Positions 44,525 to 54,670 are shown, numbered from the stretch's first letter. The stretch: 64,000 nucleotides of DNA from Bacillus_BD sp963787345 (GCA_963787345.1 CAWBCW010000030.1:104089-168088), one strand, 5' to 3'. Numbers and translations: made by a program. The notes: generated by a model from the letters alone, not told the origin.

Positions 44525-46852
44525 ATGGCAAACAATGAAGAGATCATCGTTCCATTATTGCCATTGAGAGGATTATTAGTTTATCCAACAATGGTTCTTC
44601 ATTTAGATGTTGGACGTGAAAAATCTGTTCAAGCTCTTGAAAAAGCAATGGTTGACAACCATTTAATATTTTTAACTACACAAAAAGACCTATCAGTTGA
44701 TGTGCCAGTTGAAGAAGATTTATACAAGATAGGTACTTTAACAAAAGTAAAACAAATGCTAAAACTCCCAAATGGAACGATAAGGGTATTGATTGAAGGC
44801 TTAAAAAGAGCGGAAATCGTTGAGTTTTTAGATGAGCCAGATTATTTTCACGTTAAATTACAAACACATGAAGATGATCCGGCGGTTGACTCTGAAGACC
44901 AAGCATTAATGAGAACAATGCTTGAATACTTTGAACAATACATAAAAATTTCAAAAAAAATCTCAGCTGAGACGTTTGCATCTGTAAGCGATATAGAAGA
45001 ACCGGGCCGAATGGCTGATATTATCGCTTCCCATTTACCGTTAAAGTTAAATGAAAAACAGGAAATTTTAGAATTAATCGATGTAAAAGATCGTATGAAT
45101 CGCGTGATTGAGATCATTCATAATGAAAAAGAAGTATTAAATTTAGAAAAGAAAATCGGTCAACGCGTGAAGAAGTCAATGGAAAGAACGCAAAAAGAGT
45201 ATTATTTGCGGGAACAAATGAAAGCCATTCAGAAGGAACTAGGAGATAAGGATGGAAAAACAGGCGAAGTGGCTGAACTTACAGAGAAAATTGAAGAAGC
45301 AGACATGCCTGAACATGCCAAAAATGCTGCCTTAAAAGAATTAGACCGTTATGAAAAAGTCCCATCTAGTTCAGCTGAAAGTGCTGTCATTCGTAATTAT
45401 ATTGATTGGCTAGTTGCGATCCCATGGTCGAAAGCAACCGATGACGATATCAATATTGAAAAAGCGGAAAAAATTCTAGACCGTGATCATTTTGGACTAG
45501 AAAAAGTAAAGGAACGGGTTATTGAGTATTTAGCTGTTCAAAAGCTAACGAATTCTTTGAAAGGACCGATCCTTTGTCTTGCTGGACCTCCAGGGGTTGG
45601 AAAAACAAGTCTTGCTCGTTCAATTGCAACCTCCTTGAACCGAAACTTTGTAAGGGTTTCCCTTGGCGGTGTACGCGATGAATCGGAGATACGCGGCCAT
45701 CGACGGACTTATGTCGGAGCTATGCCAGGCCGGGTCATTCAAGGAATGAAAAAAGCGGGTACAATCAATCCGGTCTTTTTATTGGATGAAATTGATAAAA
45801 TGTCCGGTGATTTTCGCGGTGATCCAGCATCTGCTTTATTAGAAGTATTGGATCCAGAGCAAAATCATAACTTCAGTGATCACTATATTGAAGAGCCATA
45901 TGATCTTTCTAAAGTCATGTTTGTTGCAACAGCCAATGACTTATCGACCATTCCAGGTCCGTTGCGTGATCGGATGGAGATTATCTCAATTGCCGGTTAT
46001 ACAGAAATAGAAAAGATTCATATTGCCAAAGATCATTTATTGCCAAAACAAATTAAAGAACACGGATTAACGAAAGCTCAACTGCAAGTACGTGATGAAG
46101 CGATTCAGAAAGTTGTCCGTTATTATACACGTGAAGCAGGGGTCCGTGGTCTTGAACGGAAGTTAGCGGGCATTTGCCGAAAGACAGCGAAAATTATTGT
46201 AGCAGGCGAGAAAAAACGCGTTATCATTACCGATCAAAATATAGAAGACTATCTTGGAAAAACAATTTTCCATTATGGTCAAGCAGAAAAAGAGGATCAA
46301 ATTGGTGTAGCAACAGGACTTGCTTATACAACCGTTGGCGGAGATACACTTCAAATCGAAGTGTCGCTTTCACCTGGTAAAGGCAAACTCGTTCTAACAG
46401 GGAAATTAGGCGATGTCATGAAGGAATCTGCTCAAGCAGCTTTCAGCTTTATTCGATCCAAAGCAACAGAGCTTGGAATTGATCCTGAATTTCATGAGAA
46501 AAATGATATTCATATCCATGTTCCTGAAGGAGCGGTACCAAAAGATGGTCCTTCTGCAGGAATTACGATGGCAACAGCCTTGGCATCTGCTTTAACTGGA
46601 AAACCTGTACGTAAAGAAGTCGGCATGACAGGTGAGATTACACTTCGCGGCCGGGTATTGCCAATCGGTGGATTAAAAGAGAAGTCTTTAGGAGCCCATC
46701 GAGCGGGAATTACGAAAATCATCTGTCCAAAAGAAAATGAAAAAGATCTCGATGATATTCCAGAAAGTGTTAGAGAGGAATTAGAGTTTGTGTTTGTATC
46801 TCATGTAGACGAGGTATTAGCAGAAGCCTTAAAAAGTGAGGAGCAATCATGA
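44525..46852 (+). CDS. lonA: ATP-dependent protease LonA
   Basis: Cytoplasmic AAA+ serine protease, 775 residues. An N-terminal LON substrate domain (about 1-200, starting PLLPLRGLLVYPTMVLHLDVG), a coiled-coil linker, an ATPase with Walker A GPPGVGKT (near 360) and VFLLDEIDKM, and a protease domain with Ser677 in DGPSAG and the downstream catalytic Lys near 720. GGAGGTGTGAGG precedes the ATG. Overlaps ysxC by 4 bases. A roughly 350-base structured leader precedes it. Confidence 0.96.
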   Translation: MANNEEIIVPLLPLRGLLVYPTMVLHLDVGREKSVQALEKAMVDNHLIFLTTQKDLSVDVPVEEDLYKIGTLTKVKQMLKLPNGTIRVLIEGLKRAEIVEFLDEPDYFHVKLQTHEDDPAVDSEDQALMRTMLEYFEQYIKISKKISAETFASVSDIEEPGRMADIIASHLPLKLNEKQEILELIDVKDRMNRVIEIIHNEKEVLNLEKKIGQRVKKSMERTQKEYYLREQMKAIQKELGDKDGKTGEVAELTEKIEEADMPEHAKNAALKELDRYEKVPSSSAESAVIRNYIDWLVAIPWSKATDDDINIEKAEKILDRDHFGLEKVKERVIEYLAVQKLTNSLKGPILCLAGPPGVGKTSLARSIATSLNRNFVRVSLGGVRDESEIRGHRRTYVGAMPGRVIQGMKKAGTINPVFLLDEIDKMSGDFRGDPASALLEVLDPEQNHNFSDHYIEEPYDLSKVMFVATANDLSTIPGPLRDRMEIISIAGYTEIEKIHIAKDHLLPKQIKEHGLTKAQLQVRDEAIQKVVRYYTREAGVRGLERKLAGICRKTAKIIVAGEKKRVIITDQNIEDYLGKTIFHYGQAEKEDQIGVATGLAYTTVGGDTLQIEVSLSPGKGKLVLTGKLGDVMKESAQAAFSFIRSKATELGIDPEFHEKNDIHIHVPEGAVPKDGPSAGITMATALASALTGKPVRKEVGMTGEITLRGRVLPIGGLKEKSLGAHRAGITKIICPKENEKDLDDIPESVREELEFVFVSHVDEVLAEALKSEEQS

Positions 46853-47430
46853 AAGTAACAAGTGCAGAAATTGTAATTAGTGCGGTAAAGCCAGAGCAAT
46901 ACCCTGAAGGTGGTTTACCGGAATTTGCTTTAGCAGGTCGGTCGAATGTAGGGAAATCTTCTTTTATTAATAAGATGTTAAATCGAAGAAGCCTTGCACG
47001 AACGTCTTCCAAACCGGGGAAAACACAGACATTAAATTTTTTCCTCATTAATGAGAGTTTTTATTTTGTCGATGTTCCTGGGTATGGTTATGCAAAGGTA
47101 TCGAAAACAGAACGGGCTGCTTGGGGAAAAATGATTGAAACTTATTTGACGAATCGTGAACAGTTGAAGGCGGTCGTGTTAATTGTCGATTTGCGTCATC
47201 CTCCAACAGCTGATGATGTGATGATGTATGATTTTCTCAAGCATTATGGCATACCTTGTATCATCATGAATACGAAAGCAGATAAAATACCGAAAGCTAA
47301 ATGGCAAAAGCATTTAAGGATTACGAAAGAAACGCTGAATCTGCATCCTGAGGACTCGATTATTCTGTTCTCATCCGAAACAGGTCGTGGACAAGATGAG
47401 GCTTGGGCTGTATTTAAGAGCTATATGTAG
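46849..47430 (+). CDS. ysxC: Ribosome biogenesis GTPase YsxC/EngB
   Basis: A 193-residue TRAFAC GTPase needed for 50S subunit assembly. G1 GRSNVGKS (near 30), G2 region SSKPGKTQT, G3 DVPGYGYA, G4 NTKADK and a G5-like SSETG are all present. The ATGA overlap with lonA indicates coupled translation, as in B. subtilis (lonA-ysxC). Confidence 0.96.
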   Translation: MKVTSAEIVISAVKPEQYPEGGLPEFALAGRSNVGKSSFINKMLNRRSLARTSSKPGKTQTLNFFLINESFYFVDVPGYGYAKVSKTERAAWGKMIETYLTNREQLKAVVLIVDLRHPPTADDVMMYDFLKHYGIPCIIMNTKADKIPKAKWQKHLRITKETLNLHPEDSIILFSSETGRGQDEAWAVFKSYM

Positions 47431-47442
47431 AGGCGGTAAGGC

Positions 47443-47478
47443 TTAGGAGGGAGAATTCTAATTCTCCCTCCTAAAGTC
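47443..47478. terminator. Bidirectional terminator between ysxC and the ysxD-like gene
   Basis: TTAGGAGGGAGAATT pairs perfectly with AATTCTCCCTCCTAA around a two-base centre. T-rich sequence follows on the + strand. Confidence 0.75.
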
Positions 47479-47484
47479 TTTCTG

Positions 47485-47970
47485 CTATTTTTTTCTGAAA
47501 AATAATAAATAGATACCAATGATCATGAGCAGTAACGGCCAATATTGTAAAATAGAGTTCATTTTATTGCCCAATAATCCAAGCCACCCCAATAGGTTGT
47601 CATAGAAGATCATCAATCCAGCAATTGCTAGAAAGATAATTCCTTGGGCTAAGCCTTCTCCTGTTTTTTGATAGCGGAGGATCGACCCGAGAGCAATGAA
47701 TAAAATAAGTGCACCACTTGCATCAGGCCAGACAGAAAATACCTCGACAACATGAAAGTGAAGCCCAAATCCTGTGAAAATCACTCCTGGTAAAATAGCC
47801 TCATAACCTTTTCCTTTATAGCCTTGAACTAAAAAGGCGATTCCAACAATAATTAACAATGTTGGCCATGTCATATACTCACTTAAAAAGGAGATATTGG
47901 ATTGCTGCCAAATAAAGTAAGTTCCAAATCCCAATAAAATGATTCCAGGGAAATAACGTTGGTTTTTCAT
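47485..47970 (-). CDS. YsxD-like multi-spanning membrane protein
   Basis: 161 residues with about six hydrophobic segments, including GIILLGFGTYFIWQ near the N-terminus and a final WPLLLMIIGIYLLFF followed by RKK. The pattern of paired GxxLIxxG-type helices resembles the LiaI/LiaF-like transmembrane domain of cell-envelope stress proteins, but that is inference. Its position, reversed between ysxC and hemA, corresponds to B. subtilis ysxD, which has no known function. ATG 47970 has GGAAGG about ten bases upstream on the minus strand. Confidence 0.7.
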   Translation of the reverse strand: MKNQRYFPGIILLGFGTYFIWQQSNISFLSEYMTWPTLLIIVGIAFLVQGYKGKGYEAILPGVIFTGFGLHFHVVEVFSVWPDASGALILFIALGSILRYQKTGEGLAQGIIFLAIAGLMIFYDNLLGWLGLLGNKMNSILQYWPLLLMIIGIYLLFFRKK

Positions 47971-48246
47971 TCCCTCAATCCTTCCAGTCTTGAATTCTTG
48001 AATAATAATGGGTTTTTTGTTACTGTACAAGGTAAGAGATTGTACATACTTAATCATACTTACTTAAATATATTACCATACTATTGAATACAAACTTTTG
48101 CTTAAAATGGAATTTTTTCTTTTCTAACTTTCGCACGGTAGAAATGATTTCAATAGTTGTTCACAATTACCAAAAAGAAATAACGGACTTCCATGATACA
48201 ATTATTTATAGCGTTTTATGCATCTTTTAAGGGGGAATTAAATAAC

Positions 48247-49596
48247 ATGCATATTCTTGTCGTTGGAATTAATCATAAGACAGCCCCAGTTGAAATTCGC
48301 GAACGTTTGACATTTGATCCGTCGCAATTAGGGGATGCAATGAAAAGATTGCAAGAAAAGAAGAGTATTCTTGAAAATGTGATCATATCAACTTGTAATC
48401 GGACGGAAATTTATGCGGTAGTAGATCAAATTCATACAGGCAGATATTATATTAAGGACTTTCTATCAGAATGGTTTCAAATTGACAAGGAAGAATTCAC
48501 TCCTTTTCTGTTTATATATGAAGTAGATGGTGCGATGGAACACCTCTTTAAGGTGACTTGCGGGTTGAACTCGCTTGTTCTTGGAGAAACACAAATCTTG
48601 GGGCAAGTTCGTACAAGCTTTTTGCAAGCCCAAGAAGAAGGAACAAGCGGAACGGTCTTTAATCAATTATTTAAACAAGCGATTACACTGGCGAAAAAGG
48701 CTCACTCCAACACAGACATTGGTGCAAATGCGGTCTCTGTCAGCTATGCGGCAGTAGAGCTAGCTAAGAAAGTGTTTGGAAACATTGAGAATAAACATGT
48801 GCTTATTTTAGGTGCAGGGAAAATGGGCGAGTTAGCGATTCAAAACCTTCAAGGCAGTGGTGCCACAAAAATCACGGTCCTAAACCGTACATTTGAAAAG
48901 GCGGAACTACTAGCGGATCGTTTTAATGGTCAGGCTAAATCATTGGCTGAACTTCAATCTGCCCTCGCTGATGCAGATATTTTGATTAGTTCAACGGGTG
49001 CCAAAGACTTTATCCTTACAAAAGAAGTGGTTGAGTCAGCAGGGAAAAAGCGTAAAGGCAAACCATTGTTTATGGTTGATATCGCTGTTCCTCGTGACTT
49101 AGATCCGGCTATTGCCGAGCTTGATGATGTATTCCTTTATGATATCGATGATTTAGAAGGAATTGTTGAGGCAAATCTACAAGAGCGTCACAAAGCGGCA
49201 GAAACGATTATGCTGATGATTGAAGAAGAAATTGTTCTCTATAAAGAGTGGTTAAATATGCTTGGGGTCGTTCCGGTCATCTCCGCACTTCGTGATAAAG
49301 CCTTAAATATCCAAGCTGAAACAATGAAAAGTTTGGAACGGAAATTACCAGATTTATCAGAACGAGAAAGGAAAGTCCTTAATAAACATACAAAAAGCAT
49401 CATTAATCAAATGCTGAAAGATCCTATTTTACAAGTGAAGGAATTAGCCGGCTCTAAAGATGCCGATAAAAATTTGAAATTCTTTATGAACATATTTAAT
49501 ATTGAGGAACAAGTTGAGAAGCAAAAATATGTTGAAAAAGCGCAAAAGTCTTTCGGTGAGGTTCATTCCAAACAACCTGCTTATCAAACAGAATGA
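48247..49596 (+). CDS. hemA: Glutamyl-tRNA reductase
   Basis: First enzyme of C5 tetrapyrrole synthesis: reduces Glu-tRNA-Glu to glutamate-1-semialdehyde with NADPH; 449 residues. N-terminal catalytic domain with NHKTAPVEIRERL and the nucleophilic Cys in ISTCNRTEIYAV (Cys50 region), a NADPH-binding Rossmann domain (LILGAGKMGELAI, near 185) and a C-terminal dimerisation helix. The frame is open from 48193, but ATG 48247 follows AAGGGGGAA and gives MHILVVGIN. First gene of hemAXCDBL. Confidence 0.95.
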   Translation: MHILVVGINHKTAPVEIRERLTFDPSQLGDAMKRLQEKKSILENVIISTCNRTEIYAVVDQIHTGRYYIKDFLSEWFQIDKEEFTPFLFIYEVDGAMEHLFKVTCGLNSLVLGETQILGQVRTSFLQAQEEGTSGTVFNQLFKQAITLAKKAHSNTDIGANAVSVSYAAVELAKKVFGNIENKHVLILGAGKMGELAIQNLQGSGATKITVLNRTFEKAELLADRFNGQAKSLAELQSALADADILISSTGAKDFILTKEVVESAGKKRKGKPLFMVDIAVPRDLDPAIAELDDVFLYDIDDLEGIVEANLQERHKAAETIMLMIEEEIVLYKEWLNMLGVVPVISALRDKALNIQAETMKSLERKLPDLSERERKVLNKHTKSIINQMLKDPILQVKELAGSKDADKNLKFFMNIFNIEEQVEKQKYVEKAQKSFGEVHSKQPAYQTE

Positions 49597-49605
49597 GGTT
49601 TTTAT

Positions 49606-50436
49606 ATGGTAGATACGTTCATTCCTCGACTGCAAGAGCTAACCGTCATTTTATACGCAACTAGCCTATTGCTCTATTTTATTGACTTTCTACATCACAA
49701 CCGGAAGGCAAACAGAGTTGCCTTCTGGTTACTTTTATTTGTATGGCTTCTTCAATCCTTTTCATTGTATTATTATATGGTGGACAGGGGCCGGTTTCCA
49801 ATTCTGACGATTTCTGAAGGACTATATTTCTATGTATGGGTTCTGATTACCCTTTCACTTATTATTAACCGTGTAAGAGAAGTCGATTTTATCGTCTTTT
49901 TTACAAATATTATTGGTTTTATCATGATTGTCATACATACTTTTGCTCCAGAACAATTGGGTTCAACGGTTCTGGCAGAGCAACTCGTATCAGAACTTCT
50001 TCTGATACATATTACGGCTGCGATTTTGTCATATGGCGCCTTCTCTCTTTCGTTTGCTTCATCCCTCTTGTATTTAATGCAATATCACCTGCTCAAACAA
50101 AAAAAGTTGGGAAAACGGTTGTGGAGAATTGCTGATTTGTCAAGATTGGAAAGGTTTTCCTACATTTTAAATATGATTGGAGTTCCGATTTTGATGATCG
50201 GGATTATTCTAGGTGTACGATGGGCATATATTAAGTTACCTATTGTTCCATGGTATGACCCGAAGGTGATTGGCTCAATCTTCGTTGTGATTGTCTATTG
50301 TATTTCTATATATGGACGTATCCGCAAGGGGATGTCGGGAAAATCACTGGCGACTTGGAATATTGCTGCCTTTCTTATCTTATTAATAAACTTTTTTCTA
50401 ATCGGAAATCTATCTTCTTTTCATATTTGGTTATAA
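49606..50436 (+). CDS. hemX: HemX, cytochrome c assembly-type membrane protein
   Basis: A 276-residue integral membrane protein of the CcsA/HemX family, with eight hydrophobic segments and the family's aromatic-rich YIKLPIVPWYDPKVIG region near 200-220. In B. subtilis HemX lowers the cellular level of HemA. It lies ten bases after hemA, with GAGG upstream of the ATG, and is evidently cotranscribed. Confidence 0.9.
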   Translation: MVDTFIPRLQELTVILYATSLLLYFIDFLHHNRKANRVAFWLLLFVWLLQSFSLYYYMVDRGRFPILTISEGLYFYVWVLITLSLIINRVREVDFIVFFTNIIGFIMIVIHTFAPEQLGSTVLAEQLVSELLLIHITAAILSYGAFSLSFASSLLYLMQYHLLKQKKLGKRLWRIADLSRLERFSYILNMIGVPILMIGIILGVRWAYIKLPIVPWYDPKVIGSIFVVIVYCISIYGRIRKGMSGKSLATWNIAAFLILLINFFLIGNLSSFHIWL

Positions 50437-50485
50437 GAAACCGATACGAGCATGATAAAACATAAGAACTCCCGGGAGGCCTAAC

Positions 50486-51421
50486 ATGAGAAAAATTATT
50501 GTTGGTTCAAGACGTAGTAAGTTAGCAATGACACAAACAAAATGGGTCATCGAACAGTTAAAAAAATTAGACGATTCCTACGAGTTTGAGATAAAGGAAA
50601 TTGTCACAAAAGGTGATCGTATTTTAGATGTCACCTTATCAAAAGTGGGAGGAAAAGGATTATTCGTTAAAGAGATTGAACAAGCGATGCTTGATAAAGA
50701 AATCGATATGGCTGTTCATAGTATGAAAGACATGCCAGCCGTTCTTCCAGAAGGCCTTGTTATTGGCTGCATTCCAGAGCGAGAAGATCATCGGGATGCC
50801 TTTATTTCAAAAGATCATATTAAATTTCAAGATTTAAAGCCAGGTGCGATTATTGGAACAAGCTCATTACGAAGAGGCGCACAGCTTCTTGCTGCCCGAC
50901 CTGACATTGAAATTAAATGGATTAGAGGAAATATTGATACGAGACTTGAAAAGTTAAACACAGAAGACTATGACGCAATCATTTTAGCGGCAGCAGGTTT
51001 AGCTAGAATGGGATGGACAGGGGACACAGTTACAGAGTTTCTCGATCCGGATACTTGTCTGCCTGCTGTTGGACAAGGGGCACTTGCGATTGAATGTCGA
51101 GGAAGTGACGAGGAATTACTGACACTCCTTCAGAAATTTAATAGTTTGAAAACGGATCAAACCGTTCGGGCTGAAAGATCCTTTTTAAATAAAATGGAAG
51201 GCGGATGCCAAGTTCCGATTGCTGGTTTTGCTGAGCTAAATCATGAAAATGAAATCGTTTTAACGGGCCTTGTTGCTTCACCTGATGGAAAAACGATTCT
51301 TAAAGACCAGGCTATCGGTGATAATCCAGAACAACTAGGAGAAATCTTAGCTCAATCATTGGCCGAGTTAGGCGGGAAAGACTTAATGGATAAAGTAAAA
51401 AAGGAGCTTGAGAATGAATGA
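50486..51421 (+). CDS. hemC: Porphobilinogen deaminase (hydroxymethylbilane synthase)
   Basis: Condenses four porphobilinogens to hydroxymethylbilane; 311 residues. The dipyrromethane cofactor Cys is in EGGCQVPIAGF (near 241). Substrate-binding features VGSRRSKLAMTQT, HSMKDMPA and GTSSLRRGAQL are present. GGGAGG precedes the ATG; overlaps hemD by 4 bases. Confidence 0.96.
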   Translation: MRKIIVGSRRSKLAMTQTKWVIEQLKKLDDSYEFEIKEIVTKGDRILDVTLSKVGGKGLFVKEIEQAMLDKEIDMAVHSMKDMPAVLPEGLVIGCIPEREDHRDAFISKDHIKFQDLKPGAIIGTSSLRRGAQLLAARPDIEIKWIRGNIDTRLEKLNTEDYDAIILAAAGLARMGWTGDTVTEFLDPDTCLPAVGQGALAIECRGSDEELLTLLQKFNSLKTDQTVRAERSFLNKMEGGCQVPIAGFAELNHENEIVLTGLVASPDGKTILKDQAIGDNPEQLGEILAQSLAELGGKDLMDKVKKELENE

Positions 51422-52212
51422 GCTCCTCTCTCCCTCTGAAAAATAAACGCGTTTTAGTTCCAAGGGGAAAGAAAGAAGCAGGAACATTCTCAGAGCTTGT
51501 TCAAAGATGGGGCGGAGAGCCTGTTGAAATTCCTTTACTAGCCTTTAAACCTGCGGAAATGACCTCTGAGATCGAGAATGCGATTCATCATTTGCCTACA
51601 TATGAATGGGTCATTTTTACGAGTAATAGAACGGTCGAAACATTCTTATCCTATCCTGGCGTTTCTCATTCGGATTTTAACAAAATTGCTGCAATCGGAG
51701 AGAAAACGGCTCAAGTCCTAACAGAGAAGGGTCTAACGGTGGATTTTTTCCCTGGGGAGTATGTGGCAGAGGCATTTGCTACTGAATTCACACCGATGAT
51801 CGGAACTGGAACGAAGGTGTTGATTCCAAAAGGAAATCTCGCTCGTCACGTTATTTCTGACCGGTTAAAAGAAAAAGGTGCAGTAGTAGAGGAAATTATT
51901 GCTTATGAAACTTATTTTCCACCTGAAAGTAAAGCAATTTTAACGAAAAAGCTCATTGAGCATGAGTTAGATATCATTCCCTTTACAAGTTCGTCAACGG
52001 TTGATCATTTTATGGAAGTTATTCAAGAGAACCATTTGAATGATGAACTGTCTCGCTTCATTTTTGCTTGTATTGGACCTATCGCAAAGAAAAGAGCAGA
52101 GAGTTATTCTCTTCCCGTTCATGTCGTGCCGGCTGTCTATACAGCTGAGGAAATGCTTAAAGAAATCGTAAGCTTCATTGGGCATTCATCTTCCAACTCT
52201 ATAAGAGGATGA
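51418..52212 (+). CDS. hemD: Uroporphyrinogen-III synthase
   Basis: Closes and inverts ring D of hydroxymethylbilane; 264 residues. Poorly conserved family recognised by its two-domain pattern, NKRVLVPRGKKEAG at the N-terminus, DIIPFTSSSTVDHF near 183 and ACIGPIAKKRAESYSL near 215, and by its fixed place between hemC and hemB. The ATGA overlap with hemC suggests translational coupling. Confidence 0.92.
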   Translation: MSSSLPLKNKRVLVPRGKKEAGTFSELVQRWGGEPVEIPLLAFKPAEMTSEIENAIHHLPTYEWVIFTSNRTVETFLSYPGVSHSDFNKIAAIGEKTAQVLTEKGLTVDFFPGEYVAEAFATEFTPMIGTGTKVLIPKGNLARHVISDRLKEKGAVVEEIIAYETYFPPESKAILTKKLIEHELDIIPFTSSSTVDHFMEVIQENHLNDELSRFIFACIGPIAKKRAESYSLPVHVVPAVYTAEEMLKEIVSFIGHSSSNSIRG

Positions 52213-52267
52213 TGAATGCGAAAAAGATTTGATCTATATGTTAATACAACCTTTGGAGGGGTGTACT

Positions 52268-53245
52268 GTGGATTTACAATTTAAACGTCATCGCAGGTTA
52301 CGCCAAAATGCGTCCATGCGAGCATTAGTGAGAGAAAATGTTGTAAGATTAGAAGATTTTATTTATCCGCTTTTCGTCATTGAAGGACAAAATATTAAAA
52401 ATGAAATTTCCTCTATGCCAGGAATTTATCAATATTCATTAGATCGACTACAAGAGGAAATGGATGAAGTTGCAGCACTTGGCATTAAGTCGGTACTCCT
52501 TTTTGGAATACCTGTTGAAAAAGATGAATGCGGAACAGGTGCTTTTCACGATCATGGGATTGTTCAAGAGGCAACTCGGTTAATCAAAGAAAAATATCCT
52601 GAAATCCTTGTCGTTGCAGACACATGTCTTTGTGAATATACAAGCCATGGCCACTGTGGAATGATTGAAGGGGATCAAGTACTAAATGATTCATCCCTTA
52701 AACTGTTAACGGACACAGCCGTTAGCCAAGCGAAAGCAGGAGCAGATATCATTGCTCCATCCAATATGATGGACGGCTTTGTGGCTGCGATTCGTCAAGG
52801 CTTGGATGAAGCAGGCTTTGCTCATATTCCGATCATGTCATACGCAGTTAAATATGCTTCTGCATTTTACGGACCATTCCGGGATGCGGCTGATAGCACT
52901 CCACAATTTGGTGACCGCAAAACGTATCAAATGGATCCGGCTAACCGCCTTGAAGCATTCCGCGAAGCCGAATCTGATATTGAAGAAGGTGCGGATTTCC
53001 TTATCGTCAAACCGGGGATGCCTTATCTTGATATTGTCCGTGATGTTCGAAATGAATTTCATGTACCGGTTGTTACATATAATGTCAGCGGTGAATATTC
53101 AATGGTCAAAGCAGCAAGTGCAAACGGCTGGATCGATGAAAAATCAGTTGTCATGGAAATGTTAACGGGAATGAAACGTGCAGGCGCAGATTTAATTATT
53201 ACTTATCATGCGAAGGATGCTGCGCGTTGGTTAGTTGAAAAATAA
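52268..53245 (+). CDS. hemB: Delta-aminolevulinic acid dehydratase (porphobilinogen synthase)
   Basis: Condenses two 5-aminolevulinate molecules to porphobilinogen; 325 residues, TIM barrel. The zinc-binding cysteines are in ADTCLCEYTSHGHCG (near 118-130). The two active-site lysines are in YAVKYASAFYG and LIVKPGMPYLD. GTG 52268 follows TTTGGAGGGG; the frame is open from 52229 but has no better site. Confidence 0.95.
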   Translation: MDLQFKRHRRLRQNASMRALVRENVVRLEDFIYPLFVIEGQNIKNEISSMPGIYQYSLDRLQEEMDEVAALGIKSVLLFGIPVEKDECGTGAFHDHGIVQEATRLIKEKYPEILVVADTCLCEYTSHGHCGMIEGDQVLNDSSLKLLTDTAVSQAKAGADIIAPSNMMDGFVAAIRQGLDEAGFAHIPIMSYAVKYASAFYGPFRDAADSTPQFGDRKTYQMDPANRLEAFREAESDIEEGADFLIVKPGMPYLDIVRDVRNEFHVPVVTYNVSGEYSMVKAASANGWIDEKSVVMEMLTGMKRAGADLIITYHAKDAARWLVEK

Positions 53246-53278
53246 GGATTCAGAATAATACATAGGAAGAGGGATTAT

Positions 53279-54568
53279 ATGCGCTCTTATAATCGTTCAA
53301 TTGAAGCGTTTCAAGAAGCGAAAACATTAATGCCAGGCGGAGTAAATAGTCCAGTTCGTGCCTTTAAATCGGTGAACATGGATCCAATTTTTATGGAAAG
53401 AGGAAAAGGCTCAAAGATTTACGATATCGATGGCAATGAATATATTGATTATGTTCTTTCATGGGGACCGCTTATTTTAGGACATTCCAATGATGCAGTC
53501 GTAGAGGCTTTAAAGAAAACGACAGAATCAGGGACAAGCTTTGGGGCCCCGACTCTTTTAGAAAATAAACTTGCCCGGTTAGTACAAGAACGGGTGCCGT
53601 CCATTGAAATGATTCGGATGGTATCTTCAGGTACAGAGGCGACGATGAGTGCTCTTCGTTTAGCACGAGGGTATACCGGAAGAAACCTCATTTTGAAATT
53701 TGAAGGCTGTTACCATGGCGCTTCTGATTCATTGTTGATCAAAGCCGGTTCTGGTGTCGCTACATTAGGGCTTCCAGACAGCCCAGGTGTTCCAGAAGGT
53801 GTCGCCAAAAATACGCTAACCGTTGCTTATAATGATCTTGACGGCGTGAAATATGCATTTGAACAATATGGAAAAGACATTGCGGCAGTAATTGTTGAAC
53901 CTGTTGCAGGGAATATGGGTGTTGTTCCGCCACAACCAGGATTTTTAGCAGGATTACGTGAGCTTACAACGGAGAATGGGGCTTTGTTGATTTTTGATGA
54001 AGTCATGACGGGCTTCCGTGTTGGATATAACTGTGCACAAGGTTATTTTGGGATTACCCCTGATATTACTTGTCTTGGAAAAGTACTCGGTGGTGGTCTG
54101 CCGGTTGGTGCTTATGGCGGTAAAGCTGAAATTATGGAAAAAGTCGCGCCAAGTGGTTCGATCTATCAAGCCGGTACGTTATCCGGAAACCCGCTTGCAA
54201 TGACAGCTGGCTATGAAACGATTAGCCAATTGAAGCCGGAAAACTACGTTGAGTTTGAACGTAAAGGCGATAAATTAGAAGCAGGAATTAAAGCCGCTGC
54301 AGATCAATACGGCGTACCAGTAACGTTTAACCGCGCAGGTTCGATGATCGGATTCTTCTTTACAAATGAAGATGTAATCAACTATGATGTTGCAAGAAAA
54401 TCTGACCTAGAATTCTTTGCACAGTACTATAAGGAAATGGCCGATAACGGCATCTTCCTTCCTCCTTCTCAATTTGAAGGATTGTTCCTATCGACAGAGC
54501 ATAGCGACGAAGATATTGATAAAACGATACAGGCAGTTGAAATTGCCTTTTCTACGTATAAAAAGTAA
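53279..54568 (+). CDS. hemL: Glutamate-1-semialdehyde 2,1-aminomutase
   Basis: PLP enzyme converting glutamate-1-semialdehyde to 5-aminolevulinate, 429 residues. The N-terminal MPGGVNSPVRAF, FDEVMTGFRVG and the Schiff-base Lys268 in LGKVLGGGLPVGAYGG are present. It uses the product of hemA and closes the hemAXCDBL unit, with a terminator downstream. GAGGG precedes the ATG. Confidence 0.96.
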   Translation: MRSYNRSIEAFQEAKTLMPGGVNSPVRAFKSVNMDPIFMERGKGSKIYDIDGNEYIDYVLSWGPLILGHSNDAVVEALKKTTESGTSFGAPTLLENKLARLVQERVPSIEMIRMVSSGTEATMSALRLARGYTGRNLILKFEGCYHGASDSLLIKAGSGVATLGLPDSPGVPEGVAKNTLTVAYNDLDGVKYAFEQYGKDIAAVIVEPVAGNMGVVPPQPGFLAGLRELTTENGALLIFDEVMTGFRVGYNCAQGYFGITPDITCLGKVLGGGLPVGAYGGKAEIMEKVAPSGSIYQAGTLSGNPLAMTAGYETISQLKPENYVEFERKGDKLEAGIKAAADQYGVPVTFNRAGSMIGFFFTNEDVINYDVARKSDLEFFAQYYKEMADNGIFLPPSQFEGLFLSTEHSDEDIDKTIQAVEIAFSTYKK

Positions 54569-54575
54569 AAGAGTG

Positions 54576-54614
54576 AAAGCCAGTCACCTATTTTAAGGGA
54601 GGACTGGCTTTTTT
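54576..54614 (+). terminator. Terminator of the hem operon
   Basis: AAAGCCAGTC (54576-54585) pairs with GACTGGCTTT, ending in T6. Confidence 0.85.
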
Positions 54615-54641
54615 CGTTCACCTAAATATTTAAGTGAAAAA

Positions 54642-54670
54642 TCATAAAACCTTCCTTTTGTTCATAAAGT
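54642..54670 (+). promoter_or_regulatory. Candidate sigma-E promoter of spoVID
   Basis: TCATAAA (54642-54648), 14-base spacer, CATAAAGT (54663-54670), against the sigma-E consensus KMATATT-N14-CATANNNT. spoVID is sigma-E dependent in B. subtilis. Confidence 0.55.
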
